Shown: piece by piece, positions 8,592 to 16,794 of the stretch
How positions within the stretch are numbered: position 1 is the first letter of the stretch
Layout of the letters: each line of letters begins with the position of its first letter
Origin: Clostridia bacterium
GTDB lineage: Bacteria; Bacillota; Clostridia; JAQVDB01
NCBI GenBank assembly: GCA_028698525.1
Contig: JAQVDB010000006.1
Span: 1 to 46,810, forward strand
DNA length: 46,810 bases
Reading direction: 5' to 3'
Program-made: the position numbers and the translations under genes
Notes under the pieces: generated by a model
What the model was told of the DNA's origin: nothing
Database searches by the model: none
The model's input: only the letters and a program-made list of their open reading frames with translations

Positions 8592-9026
8592 ATGATTTCG
8601 ATTAAAAAAACAAATAAACAACAGAGAAACTTTATACTATCAACTATTGATGAACAGCAATGGAATATTTTTTTTGACTATCTTATAGCAGAACAGGATG
8701 GAAAAGTTATTGGAACTATTGGTATGCTATATTTTTTAGATTTTTGCCTCATTGACAATCTTTTTTTATTTGAGGATAAGGAAAACATCCAATTTAAAAT
8801 AGCATTAATAAAATCAGCATTAAATATGATCGATTTAAGCGGTCAAAAGACTGTTTTCACCAGAAGGATTGTTGAACATGAAAAACTATTTAAAAACTTA
8901 GGTTTTAATCATACAAGTCCTAGAAATAATATACAGTCTAATTTTGATAAGGTGTACGGTAGTGGCTGTAGTTTTATGGTATTAAACCTGGACGGATATT
9001 TTGATAATAACTGCTCCCATAAATAA
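8592..9026 (+). CDS. GNAT-like protein of unknown function
   Basis: 144 residues. The middle resembles the GNAT fold: AEQDGKVIGTIGM would be strands 2-3, and IVEHEKLFKNLGF resembles the closing helix and turn of acetyltransferases. The usual acetyl-CoA pyrophosphate loop (R/Q-x-x-G-x-G/A) is not visible. It may therefore be a degenerate or non-catalytic member. AGGGGG lies 8 nt before the ATG. It is 15 nt downstream of rluB, so the two are probably cotranscribed, and a terminator overlaps its stop codon. Confidence 0.55.
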   Translation: MISIKKTNKQQRNFILSTIDEQQWNIFFDYLIAEQDGKVIGTIGMLYFLDFCLIDNLFLFEDKENIQFKIALIKSALNMIDLSGQKTVFTRRIVEHEKLFKNLGFNHTSPRNNIQSNFDKVYGSGCSFMVLNLDGYFDNNCSHK

Positions 9027-9037
9027 GGGAGTTTTTT
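9014..9037 (+). terminator. Terminator overlapping the end of the GNAT-like gene
   Basis: CTCCC (9014-9018) pairs with GGGAG (9027-9031) and is followed by six T. The loop contains the TAA stop codon. Confidence 0.7.
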
Positions 9038-9067
9038 AAATGTATAGCAAATGACAGGAGAGGAAGA

Positions 9068-9634
9068 ATGGTGAATTTATTATCAAGTACAGTTAAACTG
9101 TCTCACGAATTTTTGGAAAAAGTGGTAAGACCCGGACAAACAGTTGTTGACGCAACTGTGGGCAATGGTTATGATACTGTTTTTTTAGCAGAGCTGGTAG
9201 GGGAAAAAGGAATAGTATATGGATTTGATATTCAAGACAAAGCGATTAAGGCCACCCAAAAACGGCTTATTGATCATGGGTTGCAACAAAGAGTAGTATT
9301 GATAAATGATGGACATCAAAATATTGGCAATTATATCAACACAAATATAAATGGAGTTCTATTCAATCTTGGATATCTGCCCGGCGGGGATCGCTCGATA
9401 ATAACTTTGCCGGAAAACACGATAAGATGCATAGATATATGTAAAACGAAGTTGGATACTGAAGGTATAATAGTTATATGCCTATATACAGGGCACGATG
9501 GTGGATTATATGAGAAAAAAGAGATAATCAAATATGTCAAGGAATTAGATTCCAAAGAATATTCTGTTCTTCACTCATATTTTGTTAACAAACCTAATAA
9601 CCCTCCTGAGTTAATTATTATTCAAAAGAAATAA
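9068..9634 (+). CDS. mnmM: SAM-dependent methyltransferase, MnmM/YtqB family
   Basis: Class I Rossmann methyltransferase of the group formerly called putative rRNA methylase. The Bacillus homologue YtqB is now known to make mnm5s2U34 in the tRNA wobble position by methylating nm5s2U. Motif I is VVDATVGNGYDTVFLAE (about residues 25-41), followed by GFDIQ for ribose binding, FNLGYLPGGD as the catalytic-loop motif, and NNPPELIIIQK near the C-terminus. 188 residues matches the family. The ATG at 9068 follows GGAGAGGAAG. It sits between a terminator and the decarboxylase operon, apparently monocistronic. Confidence 0.85.
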   Translation: MVNLLSSTVKLSHEFLEKVVRPGQTVVDATVGNGYDTVFLAELVGEKGIVYGFDIQDKAIKATQKRLIDHGLQQRVVLINDGHQNIGNYINTNINGVLFNLGYLPGGDRSIITLPENTIRCIDICKTKLDTEGIIVICLYTGHDGGLYEKKEIIKYVKELDSKEYSVLHSYFVNKPNNPPELIIIQKK

Positions 9635-9693
9635 AAAAAGAAGGAATCAAGGTGTTTTTGTAGAATAATAGAAGTTGGGCGAGGTTGTTTTAT

Positions 9694-9722
9694 TTGACAA
9701 AAACAATTTTGAAGGTTAAACT
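9694..9722 (+). promoter_or_regulatory. Candidate promoter of the decarboxylase operon
   Basis: TTGACA at 9694-9699 matches consensus; TAAACT at 9717-9722 (17-nt spacer) matches at 4 of 6 positions. It predicts a leader of about 70 nt in the 165-nt gap before the operon. I see no riboswitch-like fold in that gap. Confidence 0.45.
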
Positions 9723-9799
9723 GGTCAAGGATATATTTTTATTTAATTTAGAACATTGTTTTTATATATATTTTATATTTTTTAACTGGAGGGTTGTGA

Positions 9800-11350
9800 A
9801 TGACTACAGATAGCAAGATTGCCGATATGCAACGCAAGAAGATTTCAATTAGGCAAGGTGGCGGCAAGCAAAAGATTGAAGAACAACATTCAAAACAAAA
9901 GCTTACCGCTAGAGAGAGGCTGGAGCTATTGTTAGACCAAGGTAGCTTTGTAGAAATTGATGCCTTTGTAGAACATAGATCTACAAACTTTAATATGCCT
10001 CAAGTACAAGCCCATGGTGATGGTGTGATAACCGGATATGGAACCATCCAAGATAGATTGGTATTTGTTTATGCCCAGGATTTTACGGTTATTGGTGGTT
10101 CCCTAGGGGAGATGCATGCTAAAAAGATTTGCAAGGTAATGGATATGGCCATTGAGATGGGTGCTCCAATAATAGGTCTCAATGATTCTGGCGGTGCAAG
10201 AATCCAAGAGGGTATAGATGCTTTAAAGGGATATGGTGAAATATTTTTACGAAACACAAAAGCATCTGGAGTAATACCTCAGATATCTGTTATTATGGGG
10301 CCGTGTGCTGGTGGTGCTGTTTATTCTCCTGCTCTAACAGATTTTATATTCATGGTGGACGGTACCAGCAAGATGTTTATAACAGGTCCGCAGGTAATAA
10401 AAGCAGCAACTGGCGAAGAAGTTAGTGCTGATGAATTAGGAGGTGCAATGGCTCATAATCAAAAGAGCGGAGTTGCACATTTTGTATATCAGGATGAAAA
10501 GACATGTCTTGAGAACTTGAGAAAGTTTATGGGTTTTCTCCCTTCTAATAATTTGGAAGAATCTCCAGGCAATGATATAACTGATGATTTGAACAGACTT
10601 TCTTCCGAGCTTAACAAAATAATTCCAGACGAGCCCAACAAAGTATATGATATGAAAAATATTATACTGGAAGTGTTAGATAATAACGATTTCATCGAAG
10701 TACAGCCATATTTTGCTCAAAATATTATAACAGGTTTTGGACGCCTTAATGGAAAGACAGTGGGTATAATTGCTAATCAACCAAAAGTGCTTGCAGGTTG
10801 TTTAGACATTGATGCTTCAGACAAAGCTGCTAGATTTGTTAGATTCTGTGACTCATTTAATATACCTATCGTTACCTTTACTGATGTTCCGGGTTATCTG
10901 CCAGGTGTTTCTCAAGAACATGGCGGCATAATACGACATGGTGCCAAACTGCTTTTTGCATATTCCGAGGCTACTGTGCCCAAGATAAACGTAATAGTGA
11001 GAAAAGCATATGGTGGGGCATATATCGCTATGAGCAGCAAGCACTTAGGAGCAGATATTGTTCTAGCTTGGCCTACTGCCGAAATAGCTGTAATGGGACC
11101 TGAAGGTGCTGCTAATATAGTATTTAGAAAAGAGATAGAAGAATCCCAAGATCCTCAGACCTTTAGACAGACTAAAATACAGGAATACAGGGATGAGTTT
11201 GCAAATCCGTATAAGGCTGCTGCCAGGGGTTATGTAGACGATATAATAGAACCTGAAGCAACTAGACCAAGATTGATAAATGCTATTGAGATGTTAGCTA
11301 GCAAGAGGCAAAGCGGCCTTAAGAAGAAACACGGAAATATTCCCGTATAA
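9800..11350 (+). CDS. mmdA: Acyl-CoA carboxyltransferase, methylmalonyl-CoA decarboxylase alpha type
   Basis: Moves a carboxyl group between an acyl-CoA (methylmalonyl-CoA or a close analogue) and biotin on the carrier protein. 516 residues with two crotonase-fold halves. The oxyanion-hole regions are [10 protein letters not shown] with [12 protein letters not shown] in the N half and [12 protein letters not shown] in the C half. [11 protein letters not shown] and [17 protein letters not shown] are typical of MmdA, PccB and the transcarboxylase 12S subunit. The ATG follows GGAGGG. It is the first gene of a five-gene operon with a sodium pump subunit and a second carboxyltransferase. No epimerase or mutase gene is adjacent, so the acyl-CoA substrate is inferred. 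Confidence 0.88.
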   Translation: MTTDSKIADMQRKKISIRQGGGKQKIEEQHSKQKLTARERLELLLDQGSFVEIDAFVEHRSTNFNMPQVQAHGDGVITGYGTIQDRLVFVYAQDFTVIGGSLGEMHAKKICKVMDMAIEMGAPIIGLNDSGGARIQEGIDALKGYGEIFLRNTKASGVIPQISVIMGPCAGGAVYSPALTDFIFMVDGTSKMFITGPQVIKAATGEEVSADELGGAMAHNQKSGVAHFVYQDEKTCLENLRKFMGFLPSNNLEESPGNDITDDLNRLSSELNKIIPDEPNKVYDMKNIILEVLDNNDFIEVQPYFAQNIITGFGRLNGKTVGIIANQPKVLAGCLDIDASDKAARFVRFCDSFNIPIVTFTDVPGYLPGVSQEHGGIIRHGAKLLFAYSEATVPKINVIVRKAYGGAYIAMSSKHLGADIVLAWPTAEIAVMGPEGAANIVFRKEIEESQDPQTFRQTKIQEYRDEFANPYKAAARGYVDDIIEPEATRPRLINAIEMLASKRQSGLKKKHGNIPV

Positions 11351-11378
11351 GGCTTAACCCTACGAGAGGAGTGAAAGT

Positions 11379-11756
11379 ATGGATAAATTATCAAATGGAT
11401 TGATTGTTACTTTTTTGGGGATGGGTACTGTATTTATAGTCCTTATAGCGCTAGTATACATACTCAACCTGCTTAAGGTATTGATCTATGATAATCAGAA
11501 CAGAGCTAAAAAAAACACAGCTATAACAAAAATTGAGACGGATATCAATGATGTTTCTGAAAACAATGATGAAGATGCACAATGTAATGATGACCATCAA
11601 AAAGATGAATTTGAATTGATTGCAGTAATAACAGCGGCAATAGCTGCAAGTTTGAATACTTCCACACATAATATCGTTGTGCGTTCAATAAAACGGTTTC
11701 CTGACAACATACCTGTGTGGAACAAAATAGCCAGACAGGAACAGTTAAATAGATAA
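11379..11756 (+). CDS. OadG-like gamma/delta anchor subunit of the Na+ decarboxylase
   Basis: 125-residue protein with one N-terminal membrane helix (LIVTFLGMGTVFIVLIALVY, about residues 8-27), an acidic hydrophilic linker, and a C-terminal AVITAAIAASLN segment typical of OadG/MmdD subunits. These subunits hold the carboxyltransferase and biotin carrier against the membrane beta subunit. GAGAGGAG precedes the ATG. It lies 28 nt after mmdA and 31 nt before the biotin carrier. Confidence 0.8.
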   Translation: MDKLSNGLIVTFLGMGTVFIVLIALVYILNLLKVLIYDNQNRAKKNTAITKIETDINDVSENNDEDAQCNDDHQKDEFELIAVITAAIAASLNTSTHNIVVRSIKRFPDNIPVWNKIARQEQLNR

Positions 11757-11787
11757 TGCGATAGATTCGAAAGGGAGGAATATATAT

Positions 11788-12183
11788 ATGAGAAAATTTG
11801 CGATCACTGTTAATGGTAAATCATATGAAGTAGAAGTAGAAGAGATAAATGATGGTAGCACTGTTACAACTAGACCAGCGCCTCAGCCAACTGCTCAAGT
11901 TGTTGATAAAAACCAATCTAATGAGACTAAAAAACCAGCTTCTAAACCATCTGCCTCTGTACCTACAGGTGCACAAGAAATAAAAGCTCCGATGCCCGGC
12001 AATATATTGGATGTAAAGATAAATAACGGAGACAGCATCAAAAAAGGAGACGTTATGTTTATATTAGAAGCGATGAAGATGGAAAATGAGATAATGGCTC
12101 CTGAAGACGGAACCGTTGCATCAGTAAATGTAAGCAAAGGTGCTACTGTTGATACAGGAGATGTGCTAGCATCATTACAATAA
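11788..12183 (+). CDS. Biotin carboxyl carrier subunit (free-standing biotinyl protein)
   Basis: 131-residue carrier that shuttles carboxybiotin between the carboxyltransferases and the membrane pump. A short N-terminal domain (about 1-30) leads into a flexible Pro/Ala/Ser linker (about 31-68), then a biotinyl domain starting at IKAPMPGNI. The biotin attachment site is EAMKMEN with Lys97. It corresponds to MmdC/GcdC and to the transcarboxylase 1.3S subunit. As both carboxyltransferases in the operon lack their own biotin domain, it probably serves both. Confidence 0.92.
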   Translation: MRKFAITVNGKSYEVEVEEINDGSTVTTRPAPQPTAQVVDKNQSNETKKPASKPSASVPTGAQEIKAPMPGNILDVKINNGDSIKKGDVMFILEAMKMENEIMAPEDGTVASVNVSKGATVDTGDVLASLQ

Positions 12184-12226
12184 ATTTAATTAAATGTATT
12201 TGCAATAAGGAAGTGAGGCGAAACAG

Positions 12227-13393
12227 ATGGAGAAATTATCTTTTAGCAAAGCTTTGATAGATTTTCTTAAGAATACAGGTTTTGCGCAAATTGATTACAG
12301 ACAGTTGATAATGCTAACTGTAGCATGTATATTGCTATATCTTGCAATAAAAAAGAAGTATGAGCCACTTTTGCTTTTACCTATAGCTTTTGGAATGATT
12401 CTTGCGAATTTGCCTGCAGCAGGATTGATGGCAGAGCCAATTTATAATAAAACGACAGGCGAACTGGAACAAATAGGCGGATTACTTTATTATCTATACC
12501 GGGGTGTAGAGTTAGGAATCTATCCACCGATCATTTTTCTAGGGATAGGAGCCATGACAGATTTTGGTCCTTTGATAGCCAATCCTAAAAGTTTATTATT
12601 AGGAGCTTCTGCCCAGTTCGGTATATTCCTTACATTTATAGGTGCACTTTTTCTCGGGTTTACAGGCCCAGAAGCAGCCTCAATAGGTATAATAGGCGGG
12701 GCCGATGGACCAACAGCTATATTTTTGACTTCGCGTTTAGCACCTCATCTACTGGGACCTATAGCCGTGGCAGCTTATTCATATATGGCTTTAGTACCTA
12801 TAATTCAGCCACCAATAATGAAAGCTTTGACCACTAAAGAAGAGAGAATGATAGTCATGGAACAGCTTCGTCCTGTGTCTAAACTTGAAAAAATATTATT
12901 TCCTATTGTTGTTACAATACTTGGAAGTCTTTTGCTTCCTTCTGCTGCCCCATTATTGGGTATGCTGATGTTAGGAAATCTTTTCAGAGAAAGTCTAGTT
13001 GTAGATAGGCTTAGCAAGACAGCACAAAACGAGTTGATAAATATCGTAACTATATTTTTAGGTGTGACAGTAGGAGCTACTGCTAATGCTGAAACATTCT
13101 TAAGTCCGCAGACTATCGGTATTATAGTTTTAGGGCTCATTGCTTTTTCATTTGGTACAGCGACAGGTACTTTGTTCGGAAAGCTGATGTGCAAATTGAG
13201 CGGTGGAAAGATAAATCCTTTGATTGGATCAGCAGGGGTTTCAGCAGTTCCGATGGCTGCACGTGTTGCACAAACAGTGGGACAAAAAGAAAATCCGAGC
13301 AATTTTCTACTCATGCATGCGATGGGACCTAACGTTGCAGGTGTCATAGGTTCAGCGATTGCTGCAGGGGTTCTGCTCTCTTTGTTCGGATAA
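12227..13393 (+). CDS. oadB: Na+-translocating decarboxylase beta subunit
   Basis: Integral membrane subunit (388 residues, many hydrophobic segments) that decarboxylates carboxybiotin and couples this to Na+ export. Family hallmarks are [19 protein letters not shown] (Asp of the Na+/proton path), the [14 protein letters not shown] segment, [16 protein letters not shown] with the functional serine region, and [19 protein letters not shown] at the C-terminus. The ribosome binding site GGAAGTGAGGCG precedes the ATG. Sequence alone does not separate OadB, MmdB and GcdB, so the symbol is a family label. Confidence 0.9.
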   Translation: MEKLSFSKALIDFLKNTGFAQIDYRQLIMLTVACILLYLAIKKKYEPLLLLPIAFGMILANLPAAGLMAEPIYNKTTGELEQIGGLLYYLYRGVELGIYPPIIFLGIGAMTDFGPLIANPKSLLLGASAQFGIFLTFIGALFLGFTGPEAASIGIIGGADGPTAIFLTSRLAPHLLGPIAVAAYSYMALVPIIQPPIMKALTTKEERMIVMEQLRPVSKLEKILFPIVVTILGSLLLPSAAPLLGMLMLGNLFRESLVVDRLSKTAQNELINIVTIFLGVTVGATANAETFLSPQTIGIIVLGLIAFSFGTATGTLFGKLMCKLSGGKINPLIGSAGVSAVPMAARVAQTVGQKENPSNFLLMHAMGPNVAGVIGSAIAAGVLLSLFG

Positions 13394-13427
13394 TATGGGA
13401 GTAAATTTGATTAAGGAGGCAAATTTG

Positions 13428-14825
13428 ATGGCAAAAGTTAAAATTACTGATACAATACTCAGAGATGCTCATCAATCTCAGGCAGCAACTAGGATGAAAA
13501 CGGAAGATATGCTTCCTATAGCCAATAAATTAGACCAGGTAGGGTACTATTCTTTAGAGGCATGGGGAGGAGCTACTTTTGATTCCTGTCTTCGATATTT
13601 AAATGAAGACCCATGGGATAGGTTGAGACAATTAAAAAAGGCTATTCCAAACACAAAACTACAAATGCTCTTGAGAGGACAAAATCTTCTAGGATATAAG
13701 CATTATCCTGATGACGTTGTAGATCTTTTCGTTAAAAAAGCCAAGGAAAACGGCGTGGATATATTTAGAATATTTGATGCATTAAATGATACTAGAAATA
13801 TGGAACAGGCCATAAAATCAACCAAAAAATACGGTGGACACGTACAAGCAGCTATAAGTTATACTACTAGCCCCGTCCATACTGTTGATTATTTTGTTAA
13901 ACTGGCAGTTGAATTGGAAAAAATGGGTGCTGATACTATTTGTATAAAAGATATGGCCAATTTGTTACTACCATATAAAGCCTATGAATTAGTAAAAAAG
14001 ATGAAACAGGCTATAAAAATACCTATACATTTACACACTCATAATTCAAGTGGTACCGGATCAATGGTATACTTAAAAGCAATAGAAGCAGGTGCAGATA
14101 TAATTGATACTGCACTATCGCCTTTAGGGAACGGTACATCACAACCTGCTACTGAACCAATGGTTGCAACTCTAGCAGGTACCGAATATGATACTGGGTT
14201 AGATCTTGACCTGCTCAATGAAATAGCCGAGCATTTTAAAGAGGTAGCGGATCAGCTCAAACATCAGGGTTTTTTAAATGAAAAAGTTTTAGGTATAAAT
14301 ATCAAAACATTGATATATCAGGTACCAGGCGGGATGCTTTCTAATTTGCTGTCACAACTGACGCAGCAGAACGCAGAGGATAAATTCGAGCAAGTATTAG
14401 AGGAAGTGCCTATGGTTAGGAAAGACTTCGGATATCCGCCCCTTGTTACGCCAACCAGTCAAATTGTAGGTACTCAAGCAGTATTGAATGTACTTACAGG
14501 GAAAAGATATCAAATGGTAACAAATGAGTCAAAAGCTTTACTCAGGGGAGAGTATGGACGCTTGCCAGGAGAAGTAAATCCAGACGTTCAGAAAAAGATA
14601 ATAGGGGATGAACAACCTATAGATTACCGCCCTGCAGATGATATAGAGCCTGCTCTTGATAAATATAGAGATGAGATAAAGGAATATATTGAACAAGAGG
14701 AGGATGTGCTTTCATATGCGCTCTTCCCACAGGTAGCAATTAATTTCTTTAAATACAGACAGGCACAAAAATATAAAATAGACAGCACATTGCTGGACAA
14801 GGAAGATCAGATACATCCTGTATAA
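13428..14825 (+). CDS. oadA: Oxaloacetate decarboxylase alpha / transcarboxylase 5S-type carboxyltransferase
   Basis: Exchanges carboxyl between pyruvate/oxaloacetate and biotin. The HMGL-like barrel begins ITDTILRDAHQSQAATRM; the metal ligands are the histidines of HLHTHNSSGTG; the catalytic lysine (carbamylated in the family) is in CIKDMANLL. The conserved carboxylase domain follows. At 465 residues it stops before the C-terminal biotin domain of classical OadA, matching PycB or transcarboxylase 5S, so it must use the separate carrier at 11788-12183. The longest frame overlaps oadB, but ATG 13428 has AAGGAGG 8 nt upstream and gives the proper N-terminus. It is the last gene of the operon. 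Confidence 0.9.
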   Translation: MAKVKITDTILRDAHQSQAATRMKTEDMLPIANKLDQVGYYSLEAWGGATFDSCLRYLNEDPWDRLRQLKKAIPNTKLQMLLRGQNLLGYKHYPDDVVDLFVKKAKENGVDIFRIFDALNDTRNMEQAIKSTKKYGGHVQAAISYTTSPVHTVDYFVKLAVELEKMGADTICIKDMANLLLPYKAYELVKKMKQAIKIPIHLHTHNSSGTGSMVYLKAIEAGADIIDTALSPLGNGTSQPATEPMVATLAGTEYDTGLDLDLLNEIAEHFKEVADQLKHQGFLNEKVLGINIKTLIYQVPGGMLSNLLSQLTQQNAEDKFEQVLEEVPMVRKDFGYPPLVTPTSQIVGTQAVLNVLTGKRYQMVTNESKALLRGEYGRLPGEVNPDVQKKIIGDEQPIDYRPADDIEPALDKYRDEIKEYIEQEEDVLSYALFPQVAINFFKYRQAQKYKIDSTLLDKEDQIHPV

Positions 14826-14830
14826 TAGAG

Positions 14831-14863
14831 TATAAAGCCCTATCTAAAAGATAGGGCTTTATA
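14831..14863 (+). terminator. Terminator of the decarboxylase operon
   Basis: A perfect 14-bp stem (14831-14844 with 14850-14863) contains AAAGCCCTATC and a 5-nt loop. The T-run is only TTTATA, but the stem is the strongest in the region and ends the operon. Confidence 0.75.
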
Positions 14864-14889
14864 GCAGTTGTTGTTATATTTTTTTAAAC

Positions 14890-14952
14890 CTTGCTTTTTG
14901 AGGAACTGATATGAAAGCAAGTAAACTACTCATACTTTTATATCAGCTCCTT
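14890..14952 (+). repeat. Two overlapping, mutually exclusive inverted repeats upstream of surE
   Basis: The first hairpin pairs CTTGCTTT (14890-14897) with AAAGCAAG (14914-14921). The second pairs 14900-14917 with 14935-14952, an 18-position stem with a single mismatch and two G-T pairs around CTGATAT/ATATCAG. The two share 14914-14917, so they cannot form together. No T-run directly follows either. See the finding for this region. Confidence 0.6.
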
Positions 14953-15012
14953 GTTCTATGTTTTATAAAATTTGACTTTGTAACAATCGTTATAAAGCGA
15001 GGAGGAATATAC

Positions 15013-15774
15013 ATGAATATACTCATAACAAACGATGATGGAATTTATTCTGAAGGCATAAAATATCTAGCCAACACTCTAAAGGATATAGCTAAAATAT
15101 ATGTGGTCGCTCCTGACAGAGAGAGAAGTGCCATCGGCCATGCAATAACTATGCACAGACCTATAAGAATACAAAAAAAAGATCTGTTTATTTCAGGTGT
15201 AAATGCGTTTAGCAGTACCGGAACCCCTGCAGATTGTATTAAGCTAGCTATAGACGAATTTTTAAAAATAAAACCTGATATAATTATTTCCGGAATAAAT
15301 ATTGGTTTAAATATAGGTACTGACATAATATATTCAGGTACTGTTGCAGCCGCCATCGAAGCATCAGTTATGGGTGTTCCTTCTATAGCGATTTCAGTAG
15401 AAAACGGCATAGAACAAAATTTTATCTATGCTTCTCGAACTTGTAAAAAAGTTATAAATGGACTACAGGCCAAAAGAATCCCTGAAGAATTTATATTGAA
15501 TATAAATATACCTGATATAAATAGGACAGAAATAAAAGGAACTAAAATCACACAAATGGGTATAAGAAAATATAAAGATAACTACATAAAACGAAAAGAT
15601 CCGAGAGGAACAGATTATTATTGGTTAGCTGGCCAGTTGATTGAAGAAAAAAACAATAAAAATACAGATGTATCAGCGATAAAGGAAGGGTATATATCAG
15701 TTACCCCAATCACATATAATCTTACGGATATAAATATGTTTCATCGGCTGCAAAAATCGGACTTAAACAATTAA
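15013..15774 (+). CDS. surE: 5'/3'-nucleotidase SurE
   Basis: Metal-dependent phosphatase that removes phosphate from nucleoside monophosphates and acts in nucleotide salvage or stress survival. The N-terminal NILITNDDGI carries the two metal-binding aspartates; VAPDRERSAIGHAIT, STGTPADCIK and SGINIGLNIG...YSGTVAAA complete the active-site signatures. 253 residues. The longest frame starts 34 codons earlier; ATG 15013 follows GAGGAGG and gives the canonical start. Confidence 0.94.
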   Translation: MNILITNDDGIYSEGIKYLANTLKDIAKIYVVAPDRERSAIGHAITMHRPIRIQKKDLFISGVNAFSSTGTPADCIKLAIDEFLKIKPDIIISGINIGLNIGTDIIYSGTVAAAIEASVMGVPSIAISVENGIEQNFIYASRTCKKVINGLQAKRIPEEFILNINIPDINRTEIKGTKITQMGIRKYKDNYIKRKDPRGTDYYWLAGQLIEEKNNKNTDVSAIKEGYISVTPITYNLTDINMFHRLQKSDLNN

Positions 15775-15818
15775 ATAATAGTTACATCCAGTCAACATTA
15801 TGTTAGAATATAGTAAAA

Positions 15819-15873
15819 AGAATCTCATATTCAGGACTAGGATATAAATTACTAATATCTTGAAATAGATTCT
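15819..15873 (+). repeat. Nested inverted repeat upstream of the RpiR regulator
   Basis: AGAATCT (15819-15825) pairs with AGATTCT (15867-15873); inside it TTCA (15830-15833) pairs with TGAA (15861-15864) and GATAT (15841-15845) with ATATC (15855-15859). It could be an operator for the RpiR protein or an RNA fold in its leader. AT content is high, so part of this may be chance. Confidence 0.35.
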
Positions 15874-15895
15874 GTAATAGCTTGGGAGGATGCAC

Positions 15896-16744
15896 ATGGA
15901 TGAAAGTCATGACCTCATCAAAAGAATAAATTCTACATATAGCAGGATGAGCAAAGGACAGAAACTTATATCTGAATATATAATAAATAATTATGAAAAA
16001 GCAGCTTATATGACTGCATCACAACTTGGTCAAACTGTAGGTGTAAGCGAATCAACAGTGGTTAGATTTGCAAATTTGCTTGAATATGATGGTTATCCTA
16101 AATTGCTTAAGGCCATGAGGGAACTGGTGCGCGCAAAGCTGACTACAGCACAGCGAATTGAGTTATCAACAGAACTAAACAAATCAACAATACTCCATAG
16201 TGTTTTAAAAGCCGATATGAACAACATAAAAGCTACAATAGATGAGATAGACTCCAGCGTATTTGATATGGTTGTCGAAGATATATTTAAAGCGGAAAAA
16301 GTTTATATAATCGGTTTGCGAAGTGCTGCCCCTATAGCTCAATTTCTAGCATATTATCTAAACTTTATACTTGATAATGTAAAAGTTGTGACCTATGGTT
16401 TTGGGGATATCTTTGAACAAATTATGAAAGTAAACAAAAAAGACCTAGTGATAGGTATTAGCTTTCCTAGGTATTCCCGAAGGACGATTGAATTGCTCAA
16501 ATTTTCAAAAGATGAAGGGGCTACTATAGTCGGTCTGACCGATAGTAAGACATCGCCCTTAAACAATATCGCTCATCATACTCTGATCGCCAGAAGTGAT
16601 ATGGCTTCCTTTGTGGACTCATTAGTCGCACCTTTAAGTCTTATAAATGCACTTATTGTTTCTGTTGGATTAAAAAAACAAGATGAAATATATAAATCTT
16701 TTAATAAATTAGAGAAAATATGGGAAAATTATAAGATATACTAG
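15896..16744 (+). CDS. MurR/RpiR family transcriptional regulator
   Basis: 282 residues. The N-terminal HTH domain (about 1-75) carries the family pattern MSKGQKLISEYIINNYEKAA and VSESTVVRFANLLEYDGYP. A C-terminal SIS domain (about 110-260) with IIGLRSAAPIAQFL and GISFPRYSRRTIEL would sense a phosphosugar. An ATG at 15890 touches the GGGAGG, so ATG 15896 with 6-nt spacing is chosen. No sugar-metabolism operon is adjacent, so the effector and targets are unknown; autoregulation through the upstream repeat is possible. Confidence 0.87.
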   Translation: MDESHDLIKRINSTYSRMSKGQKLISEYIINNYEKAAYMTASQLGQTVGVSESTVVRFANLLEYDGYPKLLKAMRELVRAKLTTAQRIELSTELNKSTILHSVLKADMNNIKATIDEIDSSVFDMVVEDIFKAEKVYIIGLRSAAPIAQFLAYYLNFILDNVKVVTYGFGDIFEQIMKVNKKDLVIGISFPRYSRRTIELLKFSKDEGATIVGLTDSKTSPLNNIAHHTLIARSDMASFVDSLVAPLSLINALIVSVGLKKQDEIYKSFNKLEKIWENYKIY

Positions 16745-16794
16745 TAAGTATTAGATAGCTCTAGTGCTTTTTTGTTTTAAAAGGAGAAATATTC

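Noticed and set aside
12805-13347. 180-codon open frame on the minus strand within oadB
   Set aside because: It is a shadow of the conserved plus-strand oadB frame, without a ribosome binding site or recognisable motif.
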